From contig NC_023137.1 in assembly GCF_000511385.1 (NCBI RefSeq), forward strand, positions 1,433,001 through 1,497,000: a DNA stretch of 64,000 nt, written 5' to 3'. Both the position numbers and the translations under genes were made by a program. Under the pieces are notes generated by a model. That model was not told the DNA's origin. It saw only the letters and a program-made list of their open reading frames with translations, and searched no databases. Each line of letters begins with the position of its first letter. Positions within the stretch are counted from its first letter, which is position 1. Positions 43,408 through 52,015 of the stretch are shown piece after piece. Source of the DNA: Phaeobacter gallaeciensis DSM 26640. Its GTDB lineage: Bacteria > Pseudomonadota > Alphaproteobacteria > Rhodobacterales > Rhodobacteraceae.

Positions 43408-44412
43408 ATGTTGTTTGAACTATCCTTCATCTGGGCCGGGATCATCGCCTTTGCGGTGCTGACCTATGTTGTCCTTGATGGTTTCGACCTTGGTGTCGGC
43501 ATCCTGTTCCCCTTTGCCACCTCTGAGCGTGACCGTGCCACCATGATGAACTCCATTGCGCCGGTTTGGGACGGCAATGAGACCTGGCTGGTGCTCGGCG
43601 GCGGCGGGTTGTTTGCGGTCTTTCCACTTGCCTATGCGGTGATCATGCCCGCGCTCTATATGCCCATCACCCTGATGCTGCTGGCGCTGGTGTTTCGTGG
43701 GGTAGCCTTTGAATACCGCTGGCGCACCACCCGCTGGCGCGGCGTCTGGGACAGCGCGTTCTTCGGCGGTTCCGTGGTGGCCGCCACCATGCAGGGCATC
43801 GCGCTGGGCGCGTTGGTGCAGGGAATCGAGATCGAAGGCCGCGCCTATGCAGGTGGTTGGTGGGACTGGCTGACGCCGTTCTCGGTCCTCACCGGGCTGG
43901 CTGTGCTGATGGGATATGCGCTGTTGGGCGCGACTTGGCTCAATATGAAGACCGTGGGTGAGTTGCAGCACCAGATGCGCGGCTATGCCCGCTGGCTTGG
44001 TGCCGGAACGCTGGCTGCGATCGCTCTGGTCAGCCTGCTGACACCGTTTCAGGATCCGGAGTATTTCCGCCGCTGGTTTAACCTGCCCGGTAGCCTGTTC
44101 AGCCTACTGGTGCCTGGACTGGTCGCGCTGTGCAGTTACGCGCTGTTTCAGGGGCTGAAGGGCACGCGGGATGCGCAGCCATTCCTCGCAGCACTTGGCC
44201 TGTTTGTCCTCAGCTTCATCGGGATCGGTATCAGTTTCTACCCGTTCATCGTACCACCGGGCCTGACCATCGCGGAGGCTGCCGCGCCGGATGAAAGCCT
44301 GATGTTCACATTGGCTGGCGCAGCGGTGCTGGTGCCACTGATCCTGGGCTATACCGCTTATGCCTATTGGGTGTTTCGCGGCAAAATCAACCCGGAGGAG
44401 GGCTACCATTGA
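43408..44412 (+). CDS. cydB: Cytochrome bd-type quinol oxidase subunit II
   Basis: Subunit II, 334 residues, with about eight to nine transmembrane helices. Family signatures are VVLDGFDLGVGILFPF, WDGNETWLVLGGGGLFAVFPLAYA and the later YPFIVPPGLTIAEAAAP. It is required for assembly of the haem centres with CydA. The TGA stop overlaps the next start in TGATG. Confidence 0.94.
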   Translation: MLFELSFIWAGIIAFAVLTYVVLDGFDLGVGILFPFATSERDRATMMNSIAPVWDGNETWLVLGGGGLFAVFPLAYAVIMPALYMPITLMLLALVFRGVAFEYRWRTTRWRGVWDSAFFGGSVVAATMQGIALGALVQGIEIEGRAYAGGWWDWLTPFSVLTGLAVLMGYALLGATWLNMKTVGELQHQMRGYARWLGAGTLAAIALVSLLTPFQDPEYFRRWFNLPGSLFSLLVPGLVALCSYALFQGLKGTRDAQPFLAALGLFVLSFIGIGISFYPFIVPPGLTIAEAAAPDESLMFTLAGAAVLVPLILGYTAYAYWVFRGKINPEEGYH

Positions 44413-44579
44413 TGCAGGGAAAGCCCGCGGAACCCTCTCCTGCGCGCCAAGCCCCACAGCCCGAACCGGGTGCGCGGCGCCCTGTTGGTCGGCTCTTGTG
44501 GTTCGCGGCGATCTGGATTGCCAGCGTCGCAATTCTCGGCTGCGTGGCCTATGTCATCCGCTGGGCGGTGGTTCCCTGA
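44412..44579 (+). CDS. DUF2474 small membrane protein (CydX-like position)
   Basis: A 55-residue peptide that starts within the cydB stop codon. A Pro/Ala-rich N-terminal about 24 residues precedes one transmembrane helix (LLWFAAIWIASVAILGCVAYVIRWAV), the DUF2474 pattern. Small single-helix proteins after cydB often stabilise the oxidase; this role is inferred from position and size. Confidence 0.8.
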   Translation: MQGKPAEPSPARQAPQPEPGARRPVGRLLWFAAIWIASVAILGCVAYVIRWAVVP

Positions 44580-44724
44580 TCTCGGCAACCGGAGCGGGTT
44601 TATACGCCCATCATCCGCGCCGGACAGTATATTCAGGACTAAGAAAGCGCACTCAGTCACGGGCTGGGTGCGCATTCATGATTGAAGCCACTCCTACCAG
44701 ATATGGTAGACGCCGGCTGGCGGT

Positions 44725-45339
44725 TTAGAAGAGGCCCGCTTCCTTCGCGGTCAGCGCGGCTTGGGTGCGGTTCTTGGCCTCAAGCTTGCGGCAGAGCGTG
44801 CGGACATGCAGCTTGATCGTGACCTCCTGCAACTCCAGCTCGCGGGCGATTTCCTTGTTCGACAGGCCGCGGCACAACCCGTCCAGCACCTCTATCTCGC
44901 GTGGGCTCAGCTTATCGGCGAGCGGGTGGGCAGGCGCCTCTGCCTCCTTGCGCATCAGCTCAACCGGGACATATATTTCCCCGGCGCTCATGAACCGCAC
45001 GGCATTCAGAAGCGACTGCGCACCCATGGTTTTCGGGATGAAGCCGATAGCCCCGGCATCCAACGCCTCCTGCGCGGTGCGGCTGGGCGCACTGCCGGAG
45101 ATGATCGCAACGCCCTTGCCACCATTGGCCTTCAGCGCGGTGCCTAACCCGGTCAGCCCCTGCATGCCGGGCATGTTGTAATCCAGCAGAACCAGATCAT
45201 AAGGCCCGTTCTCTTCAATCTCGCTCAGCGCGCCGGGCAGATCGATGGTTGAGGTCACGGCAGCGCCGCCTTCTGACTTCAGATAGGCGGATATTGTTTC
45301 GCGAACCATGTCGTGATCGTCCGCCAAAAGAATACGCAT
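44725..45339 (-). CDS. NarL/FixJ-type response regulator
   Basis: Protein of 204 residues. The receiver domain has the acidic pocket (ADDHD, 6-10), phosphoacceptor Asp53 (VLLDYNMPG) and the conserved lysine in FIPKTMG. The C-terminal LuxR-type helix-turn-helix reads LSPREIEVLDGLCRGLSNKEIARELELQEVTIKLH. AGGAG precedes the ATG. It is divergent from a sulfite-oxidase-fold gene and a hybrid kinase whose phosphotransfer domain could serve it. Confidence 0.92.
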   Translation of the reverse strand: MRILLADDHDMVRETISAYLKSEGGAAVTSTIDLPGALSEIEENGPYDLVLLDYNMPGMQGLTGLGTALKANGGKGVAIISGSAPSRTAQEALDAGAIGFIPKTMGAQSLLNAVRFMSAGEIYVPVELMRKEAEAPAHPLADKLSPREIEVLDGLCRGLSNKEIARELELQEVTIKLHVRTLCRKLEAKNRTQAALTAKEAGLF

Positions 45340-45710
45340 GTGAGCTCCTGCTAAGTACCGACTTGGGTGTTAGGGTAACCGTAATTTGGTTGATAAAATG
45401 TCAATCGCACTGGATCTGGGCCAGAGTGGCCTTTGGCTGCGGGTCCGGCAATGGTTTGGGCAGCGCTGTGGATCCCGACGCCATGGGCCATTTTGCCCTT
45501 TTACGGGCGCAACCGCACGTGAAATCGACCTCTGGTGGCAAAAAATCGCAGTTCTGGTTACGAATCCTATACCAAAGAATAGCACTCTATCCGCAGGAAC
45601 AGATGCCCGGCGCGGCGGTTTGTGACAGGTTGGAACCAGATCAGAGATGTGCATCACGGTTGGGACACCACCCTTATCCGCTGGGACGCACGGGCAAAAG
45701 GATTGACGCT
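45340..45710. other. Divergent spacer between response regulator and sulfite-oxidase-fold gene
   Basis: No gene is supported in these 371 bases. A plus-strand frame runs through them without stop into the downstream gene, but the signal peptide starts only at 45711, so the frame upstream is probably untranslated. A short hairpin GGCCA-GAG-TGGCC lies near 45420. TTTGTGACAGG near 45619 resembles a Crp/Fnr half-site. Promoters for both directions are expected here. Confidence 0.5.
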
Positions 45711-46235
45711 ATGAAACACTGGCACCTTCACATCGCGGCGCTGTTCGCAGCTGTTACACTGCTTTGCAGCCTGCCGTCCGGCGCAGCACAGGCATCTCAA
45801 TCGGGTGCGCCCGTACTGACGGTGGCCATCAAACCTGCCGATGGCGGTGACATGCAGCGGCATGAATTTTCCATGGAGGAGCTGCGCAACCTGCCGGTGG
45901 CGCAATTTGATACCCGGACTATCTGGACTTCGGGAGAGCAGGCTTTCACTGGGGTGAGCCTATCCGCACTTCTGGCCCATGTTGGCGTCGCCGAGGGGCA
46001 GTCCGGTGTCGTGGTGGCCCGGGCGATCAATGATTACGCCGTCGAAATTCCCGTCTCTGACGCCACCAACGGAGGTCCGATGGTCGCCTATGAGCGCAAT
46101 GGGTCGTCCATGTCGGTGCGCGACAAGGGGCCTTTGTGGATTGTCTACCCTTATGATAGCGATCCTACATATCGCACAGAGGCGGTTTATTCCCGCAGCA
46201 TTTGGCAGCTTGAGGAGATCACAGTAGGCCAATGA
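45711..46235 (+). CDS. Sulfite-oxidase-fold (molybdopterin-binding-like) periplasmic protein
   Basis: Protein of 174 residues with a signal peptide (HIAALFAAVTLLCSLPSGAAQA) and one oxidoreductase molybdopterin-binding-type domain: HEFSMEELRNLPVAQFDTRTIWTSGEQAFTGVSLSALL, then VVVARAINDYAVEIP and GPLWIVYPYD. The mature part has no cysteine, so the molybdenum-ligating Cys of sulfite oxidase or YedY is missing. It lies 26 bases before a hybrid histidine kinase. A non-catalytic ligand- or redox-sensing partner of that kinase is the likeliest role. GGATTG precedes the ATG at 45711. Confidence 0.75.
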   Translation: MKHWHLHIAALFAAVTLLCSLPSGAAQASQSGAPVLTVAIKPADGGDMQRHEFSMEELRNLPVAQFDTRTIWTSGEQAFTGVSLSALLAHVGVAEGQSGVVVARAINDYAVEIPVSDATNGGPMVAYERNGSSMSVRDKGPLWIVYPYDSDPTYRTEAVYSRSIWQLEEITVGQ

Positions 46236-46261
46236 CCGGCACAAACAGAGGCCCTTCATAG

Positions 46262-48904
46262 GTGCGGCTCAGGGAGAACCCTTTGGTGTCGCGCAGCGTC
46301 CTGATCACCGTGGGCTTGGTTCTTGCCTTGCTCGCGGTGCAGTCTGTTCGACTGGGGCGCGAGGTGCTGGTGCGCCTTGAGGTCCTCTCTACCGCCGCAA
46401 CCGACAGCCTGCAGTGGACCCTGTCTCAGGCCGAAATTGAACAGCTGAAGCTGGAAAATGTAGTCCTGTCAGCGCGCGATGCGCAGGATTTGTCGCAGGT
46501 CCGCCGCGAATTCGATATTCTCTACAGTCGCGTCGCCACCATTCGCGAAAGCCAGACTTTCAAATCCGTGCGCGAGGCCCCGGAAAACGCCCACATCCTG
46601 CAACGGATCGTGGCGCGGATCGATACGTTAATCACTTATATCGACGGCCCGGATGAGGCGTTGCTGTTCGGCCTTCCGCAGGTCGGCGAGATCCTGCGGG
46701 CAAACCGCGATGATTTGCGGGTGCTTGCGCTTGCGGGGCTTGCTGAACATGCGCGCACGACAGAGGAAAAACGCCTCAACCTCTTTGCGATCCTGTCCCG
46801 GCTGGCGTGGGTTGTGCTGGCGCTCTGCGTGGCGCTGGCGCTAACCGCGCTGATGATGGGGCGGCTCTATCAGCGCGGCAAACGTTTGGCCGAACGCACC
46901 CGCTTCGCGGTTGCGAGGATGCGCGCCATGATCACCTCCTCTCTGGATGCTATCCTGGTTGTTGGCGACGATGGCCGCATTCAGGAAGTGAACGGCGCGG
47001 CGGAGACGATTTTTGGCTATTCAAAAGGGGAGGCGACCGGCGCCGATATGGCGGAACTGATTGTTCCTGACCATCTGCGCGATGCGCATGAGCAGGGTAT
47101 GCAGGCCTATCGTGCGGGTGGGACAGCTAAAGTCATCGGCCAGGGCCGTGTGCAATTGGAGGCCAAGCGCAAATCGGGTGAGATCTTCCCGGTGGAGCTG
47201 TCGATCATGGCCAGCCAATCAGCCGAAGAAACCGTTTTTGTCAGTTATCTGCGCGATATCTCAGACCGGATCGCCGCTGAGGAAGAATTGACCCGCACCC
47301 GCGATGAGGCGCTGGCAGGCGAGCGGGCAAAGGCAGATCTTCTCACCGTGATGAGCCACGAGATGCGAACACCTCTGACCGGTGTCCTTGGCGCGGTTGA
47401 GTTGCTGGACGCCACCCCCCTGTCGGCGGATCAGCGCGGCTATCTGTCGGCGATCCGCACTTCCGGCGACAGATTGATGGCCCATGTCGATGATGTCCTG
47501 CAGTTGTCGCAGTTGGAAACGGGCGTCGACTATGAACATCAGCGCATTTTTAACCTACGCGATCTGGTGCAGGAACTGATCGACACACATCAGAGCGTTG
47601 CGCGCCATGGTCGCAATGATCTCAGTCTGCATTGCAATCTTGGCGCCAGTGGAGATGTGCTCGGGCGCCCGGTTGCGCTGAAGAAGATATTGGTCAACCT
47701 GATCGAGAACGCATTGCAATTCACCACCGATGGGGCGGTGTCGGTCGATGTGCAGCGCCTCGGAAAGGGCGATACGGTCGAGATCAGCATCGCGGATACC
47801 GGTGCTGGTATTGCCGAACGTGATCTGGACCGGATTTTTGAGGATTTCATTCGCCTTGATGCGAGTTACGCGCGCAGCAGCGAGGGCACCGGGCTCGGTC
47901 TGGCGATCACACGTCGTATCGTTGAGGCGCTTGGCGGCGACATCTCCTGCGAAAGCGAGCTTGGGGAGGGGAGCCTCTTCACCATCTCGTTGCCACTGCC
48001 GGCCTCCCATGCCGGGGGGACGGTCGATGCGGCACCCGCCGAGCCGACGCCGATGCTGACCGCGTCGCACGCCCCGGGGCCGCAGCAAAGCGCGGACATC
48101 AGTCGGTCTGAGGACACGTCGGTGCGGATCCTTGTGGTCGAGGATAACGAAATCAACCGGCTTCTGGTGGAGCGGATGCTGACCAATCTTGGTCATCAGG
48201 TGGTGCTGGCCTCTGGCGGGGCTGAGGGTGTCGCCGCTGCGCGCGCCGAACGCTTTGATCTTATTTTCATGGATATCAGCATGCCGGAGGTAGACGGGAT
48301 TGAGGCCACCCGCCAAATTCGCGAGCAGCATTTGGCAGATGGCACGCAGATCGTCGCACTCACCGCGCATGTGGCCGCGCGTGATCATGCGAGGATACGT
48401 GACGCCGGGCTGGCCGAAGTGGTGACCAAACCGGTTAGCAAAGCAACGCTTGCTGATGTGATATCGCGCTGGGTCAGCCGCGACCGAGAAGGCGGCGATG
48501 TGCCCGCTGCGTCGATAGCAGCCGCAAAGCGAGAGCAGGGAGTTGCCGCAGCACCAGGGCAGACGGATGTGGGTTTCACGGATCAGGGGTCAGATATCAC
48601 ACAGTTTTTTCAAGCCCTTGGGGCCGAACGCGGCGCGCAGTTTCTTGCCGGGTATCGGGAGGAAGTTGATCAGTTTCTCAGCGATCTGCGCAAAGCACAA
48701 ACGCTGGATGCTGCGCAGCGGCAGGAGGCTCACCGGCTGGCTGGATCGGCTGCCGTGCTTGGGTTCACTGAATTGAGAGAGGCGCTCCTGACCATCGAAC
48801 ATATCGAGGCGGAAGAGATGCCGGACTTAATGGCCCTTGTGAGTGAGTGGGAACTGGTCAGCGGCGAGATTTCGGCAGCGCTTCCGGGAAAGGCCGTAGG
48901 CTAA
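46262..48904 (+). CDS. Hybrid sensor histidine kinase with receiver and phosphotransfer domains
   Basis: Membrane sensor of 880 residues. Order: transmembrane helix (about 10-28), periplasmic sensor (about 30-178), second helix (about 180-200), PAS domain (about 215-335), HisKA with His366 in SHEMRTP, HATPase (NLIENALQF, DTGAGI, GTGLGLAI), receiver with Asp671 (MDISMPEVDG) and an Hpt domain with His824 (AHRLAGSAAVLGF). This gives an internal phosphorelay ending in Hpt, which would need a separate receiver such as the divergent NarL-type protein. The start is a GTG at 46262 with a weak ribosome site; a GTG at 46289 is an alternative. Confidence 0.92.
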   Translation: MRLRENPLVSRSVLITVGLVLALLAVQSVRLGREVLVRLEVLSTAATDSLQWTLSQAEIEQLKLENVVLSARDAQDLSQVRREFDILYSRVATIRESQTFKSVREAPENAHILQRIVARIDTLITYIDGPDEALLFGLPQVGEILRANRDDLRVLALAGLAEHARTTEEKRLNLFAILSRLAWVVLALCVALALTALMMGRLYQRGKRLAERTRFAVARMRAMITSSLDAILVVGDDGRIQEVNGAAETIFGYSKGEATGADMAELIVPDHLRDAHEQGMQAYRAGGTAKVIGQGRVQLEAKRKSGEIFPVELSIMASQSAEETVFVSYLRDISDRIAAEEELTRTRDEALAGERAKADLLTVMSHEMRTPLTGVLGAVELLDATPLSADQRGYLSAIRTSGDRLMAHVDDVLQLSQLETGVDYEHQRIFNLRDLVQELIDTHQSVARHGRNDLSLHCNLGASGDVLGRPVALKKILVNLIENALQFTTDGAVSVDVQRLGKGDTVEISIADTGAGIAERDLDRIFEDFIRLDASYARSSEGTGLGLAITRRIVEALGGDISCESELGEGSLFTISLPLPASHAGGTVDAAPAEPTPMLTASHAPGPQQSADISRSEDTSVRILVVEDNEINRLLVERMLTNLGHQVVLASGGAEGVAAARAERFDLIFMDISMPEVDGIEATRQIREQHLADGTQIVALTAHVAARDHARIRDAGLAEVVTKPVSKATLADVISRWVSRDREGGDVPAASIAAAKREQGVAAAPGQTDVGFTDQGSDITQFFQALGAERGAQFLAGYREEVDQFLSDLRKAQTLDAAQRQEAHRLAGSAAVLGFTELREALLTIEHIEAEEMPDLMALVSEWELVSGEISAALPGKAVG

Positions 48905-49132
48905 GCCTTTGGTGGGCTGATCCTCAACGGACCTACTACAGAGAGGAAAGAGCTCGGCTTGGCGCGCAACAGCGCCCCGCCCAATTGCGGTGGCGGATGC
49001 CAATGAAACGAAGGCGCGCCAGCCCGCGAACTGGCTTCTGCAAACGCAGTAAAAAACGATGGCCCGCCACGGCCCCGATAGGGAGCCGATAACGGGCCAG
49101 TATCTCAATCTGACATTAGGATGCGCCGCGAG

Positions 49133-49306
49133 TTACACTGGCGGTTTTCCCTTCAGCGCGCGCATGACCATGGCCACCACAAAGAGGACAAGGAAAATGA
49201 TGAACAGGATTTTTGCGATACCAGCCGAAGCTCCCGCGATACCACCGAAACCAAGCAGGCCCGCGATCAGTGCGACGACCAGAAATGTAAGTGCCCAACC
49301 AAGCAT
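49133..49306 (-). CDS. DUF1328 small membrane protein
   Basis: A 57-residue protein starting at the ATG at 49306, with GGAGAG a few bases upstream. It reads [20 protein letters not shown], then [20 protein letters not shown]: two transmembrane helices in the DUF1328 (UPF0391, YtjA-like) pattern. Family members are abundant, stress-associated membrane proteins of unknown function. The 228 bases between the hybrid kinase gene and this one show no other gene. Confidence 0.88.
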   Translation of the reverse strand: MLGWALTFLVVALIAGLLGFGGIAGASAGIAKILFIIFLVLFVVAMVMRALKGKPPV

Positions 49307-49326
49307 TTTCTCTCTCCTTCAAAAGG

Positions 49327-49821
49327 TTAGTCCACAATGCGTAGATGCAGAGGTAACGCGTCAGGGGCCGAATTGTTCCCGGCTGTTGCTTTCGGTGCAG
49401 TATGTTGCGGCGGTAGCCAAGCTTTGATCACCGCAGCAGAAAACGGGCGACACAGCACTGGCCAAGGATAAGAACCGATCTCTGCAGCCTCCAGTTCAGC
49501 CTCTGCGGCAGTGCCCATCAATACCAGTTTGCCATCACGTGCCAGTACGATTTGATCCAGCTTCAGTTGGTCCACTAGCGCGATCCCGGCCTCGGCAAAC
49601 ACCACCGCAATAGTGTCCTGGCGACAGATGTCGGCAATCGCTGCCTCAATCGACAGATGGCAGATCACCTGCGCATCGGTGTGAAGCTCATGAATCGTGT
49701 CGGAGATATCGCAGGTGGTTAAATAGTCTTTTGACGCAATAACATAGATAGCGCCCTTGGCTGCGGTCGAGGGGACCGGCGGATTGTCTTGCATAGGGGA
49801 GTGGCCTTTCGTTTCGTGCAT
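49327..49821 (-). CDS. Degenerate response-regulator receiver-like protein
   Basis: A protein of 164 residues (155 if the ATG at 49794 is used) consisting of one receiver-like domain. The alternation of strands and helices is visible (AIYVIASKDYLTTCDISDTI, then AVVFAEAG, LVLMGTAAE and VLCRPFSAAVIKAWL). The acidic pocket and phosphoacceptor aspartate are missing, and the conserved KPF is RPF. It is divergent from a Crp/Fnr gene. It probably acts without phosphorylation, for example as a protein-interaction partner. The fold assignment is by eye. Confidence 0.55.
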   Translation of the reverse strand: MHETKGHSPMQDNPPVPSTAAKGAIYVIASKDYLTTCDISDTIHELHTDAQVICHLSIEAAIADICRQDTIAVVFAEAGIALVDQLKLDQIVLARDGKLVLMGTAAEAELEAAEIGSYPWPVLCRPFSAAVIKAWLPPQHTAPKATAGNNSAPDALPLHLRIVD

Positions 49822-49883
49822 ATTGTGCCGAACTGGGCTAGGCTTGCATTAATCTGTGACATACCACCGAAGGGGATTCTGCA

Positions 49884-50615
49884 TTGTTGACCACCGACTG
49901 CCAGGACTGCCCGCTGCGAAGCCGCGACATCTTCACTCCGATGAGCAAGGAAGAGTTGACCTTCACCCAAGGGTTCAAGACCGGTGAATTGGTGGTCGAT
50001 CCCGGGACAACCATTTTGCTGGAAGGCTCAAACAGTCCGCAGGTCTATACGGTCCTCAAGGGGATGGGCACCCGTTACACCACGCTGGAAAATGGGCGCA
50101 GGCAAGTCATCAACTTCATCTTTCCCGGCGATTTCATAGGCCTGCAGGCCGGCCTTATGGGCGAGATGAAGCACTCGGTCGAGGCGACAACCAGCATGAC
50201 CCTCTGCGTGTTTCGCCGGTCTGAGATTTTTCGTCTGTTCGAACAAAATCCCGCGCGCGCCTATGATCTGACCTGGATTGCCGCTGTGGAGGAGCATTTT
50301 CTGGGGGAGACGATTGCATCCCTGGGACAACGCGATGCCTCGCAGCGCATTGCCTGGGCTTTGGTGCGGATCTACCTGCGGCTGCGCGCGGTCGGACTGG
50401 AGGAGGGGCACACGGTGCCACTGGCCTATCGCCAGCAGGATCTGGCGGATGCACTTGGGCTGTCGCTGGTGCATACCAATAAACGGCTGAGAGCACTGCG
50501 TGAGGAGGGGTTGGCTGAATGGCAGAACGGTCTTCTGTCCATCACCGATCTGAACACCCTCGCGGAGCGGGCATTGATCGATCTTGAAAACCCGGAACGC
50601 CGTCCTTTGATCTGA
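49884..50615 (+). CDS. Crp/Fnr-family transcriptional regulator with N-terminal CxxC
   Basis: Regulator of 243 residues. I accept the TTG start at 49884, with AGGGG about 7 bases upstream, because it includes CQDCPLRS, an N-terminal cysteine pair seen in related regulators; the first ATG (near 49941) would delete it. A cyclic-nucleotide-binding-like domain follows (FKTGELVVDPGTTILLEG, VINFIFPGDFIGL), then the helix-turn-helix LAYRQQDLADALGLSLVHTNKRLRALREEG. Only the two N-terminal cysteines plus one near FRR (LCVFRR) are seen, so a classical 4Fe-4S Fnr site is uncertain. TGTGACA occurs just upstream (49855-49861). Confidence 0.85.
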   Translation: MLTTDCQDCPLRSRDIFTPMSKEELTFTQGFKTGELVVDPGTTILLEGSNSPQVYTVLKGMGTRYTTLENGRRQVINFIFPGDFIGLQAGLMGEMKHSVEATTSMTLCVFRRSEIFRLFEQNPARAYDLTWIAAVEEHFLGETIASLGQRDASQRIAWALVRIYLRLRAVGLEEGHTVPLAYRQQDLADALGLSLVHTNKRLRALREEGLAEWQNGLLSITDLNTLAERALIDLENPERRPLI

Positions 50616-50778
50616 TTGCAGGTCTGTCGTATTGCTGTCTGCGTTTTGGGAAGGGTGCTGGATATCCCGCGGGATTTGATGGTATGGGCGCAGAAACTGC
50701 CTGTTGCGCTGATCATTGAGATCAATCCCCGACGAGACATCTCCAGTTAAGACGACCCTTGACGAAAAGAACCCTGAC

Positions 50779-51804
50779 ATGACCGATCAGACCAACGCCT
50801 CATCTCCGCTGCCCGCCAGCGCCATTCGCCACGCGGCACGCCTGTCAGTTGCCCCCATGATGGATTGGACCGATCGTCATTGCCGCTATCTGCACCGACT
50901 GCTGAGCAAAGAAGCGTTGCTTTATACGGAAATGGTAACGGCGCCTGCTTTGGTGCGGGGGGGCGCGCTGCATTTGCTGGATCATTCCGCGCAGGAGCAT
51001 CCTGTCGCGCTGCAGCTCGGGGGATCGGATCCGGTCGAGCTGGCTGAGGCGGCGCGTTTGGGGGCGGAGGCGGGCTATGATGAGATCAATCTGAACTGTG
51101 GCTGCCCCAGTGACCGGGTACAGTCCGGCGCCTTCGGCGCGGTGCTGATGAAATCGCCGGATCTGGTGGCAGAATGTGTCGCCGTCATGCGGGCGAAGGT
51201 TGATGTCGAGGTCACCGTGAAGTGCCGCATCGGCGTCGATGATCAGGACCCGCAGGACGTGTTGCCCGTCTTTCTGGAGCGCATCCTGGCCGCAGGTTGT
51301 GAACGGGTCACGATCCATGCGCGTAAGGCTTGGTTGAAAGGGCTCAGCCCCAAGGAAAACCGCGACATCCCGCCCCTGGATTATGATCTGGTGCATCAGA
51401 TGAAGGGGGATTTCCCGCAGCTTCATATCTCGCTCAACGGCGGCGTGGCGACGCTGGATGAGGCGCTGCCGCATCTGGAACGGGGCCTTGATGGTATCAT
51501 GATTGGTCGCGCGGCCTATCACCAGCCCAGCGATATCCTGTCACAGGCGGATCTACTGATCTACGGAACGGGGCAAGCTTCGGATCCGGTGGCCGTGGTG
51601 GGGCAGATGTTGGAATATATCGACAACCAGATGGCTGAGGGCGCACGGTTGCATCAGATCACCCGGCATATGCTGGGGCTGTTTGCAGGGCGGCCCGGTG
51701 CGCGCAACTGGCGGCGGGTGTTGTCAGAGGGCGCAAGTCGGCCGGGGGCGGATACGCGACTGGTGGAAACCGCGCTGGAGCAGGTGACGGGGATCGCTGC
51801 CTGA
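50779..51804 (+). CDS. dusA: tRNA-dihydrouridine(20/20a) synthase
   Basis: Flavoenzyme of 341 residues that reduces uridine in the tRNA D-loop. LSVAPMMDWTDRHCRYLHRLLS is the DusA N-terminal signature, INLNCGCPSDRVQSGAFGAVLM contains the catalytic cysteine, and VTIHARKAWLKGLSPKENRDIPPLDY is DusA-specific. The ATG at 50779 is chosen at the domain edge; an upstream in-frame extension to 50716 has no support. Confidence 0.94.
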   Translation: MTDQTNASSPLPASAIRHAARLSVAPMMDWTDRHCRYLHRLLSKEALLYTEMVTAPALVRGGALHLLDHSAQEHPVALQLGGSDPVELAEAARLGAEAGYDEINLNCGCPSDRVQSGAFGAVLMKSPDLVAECVAVMRAKVDVEVTVKCRIGVDDQDPQDVLPVFLERILAAGCERVTIHARKAWLKGLSPKENRDIPPLDYDLVHQMKGDFPQLHISLNGGVATLDEALPHLERGLDGIMIGRAAYHQPSDILSQADLLIYGTGQASDPVAVVGQMLEYIDNQMAEGARLHQITRHMLGLFAGRPGARNWRRVLSEGASRPGADTRLVETALEQVTGIAA

Positions 51805-52015
51805 TCCGGCAGAGGCCTGAATGTGGGCTGATCAAGCACCATGTCTGCGAGACCCTGCGACCACGGGTCACTGCTGCAATCGGCTGACCCGCAAGAAATC
51901 CTGAGACAAATTTGCGCTCACCCTGTAGGGGAGAGATCGGACTTTCGCCCGCACCGTCCTTCACGATGGATCCACGTCGGGCCGGAATGCCGACCGCCAC
52001 TGAGGAGAGCCGCCA

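Noticed and set aside
45249..45710. N-terminal extension of the sulfite-oxidase-fold protein
   Set aside because: The upstream frame overlaps the response regulator gene and lacks domain features, while a clean signal peptide starts at 45711.
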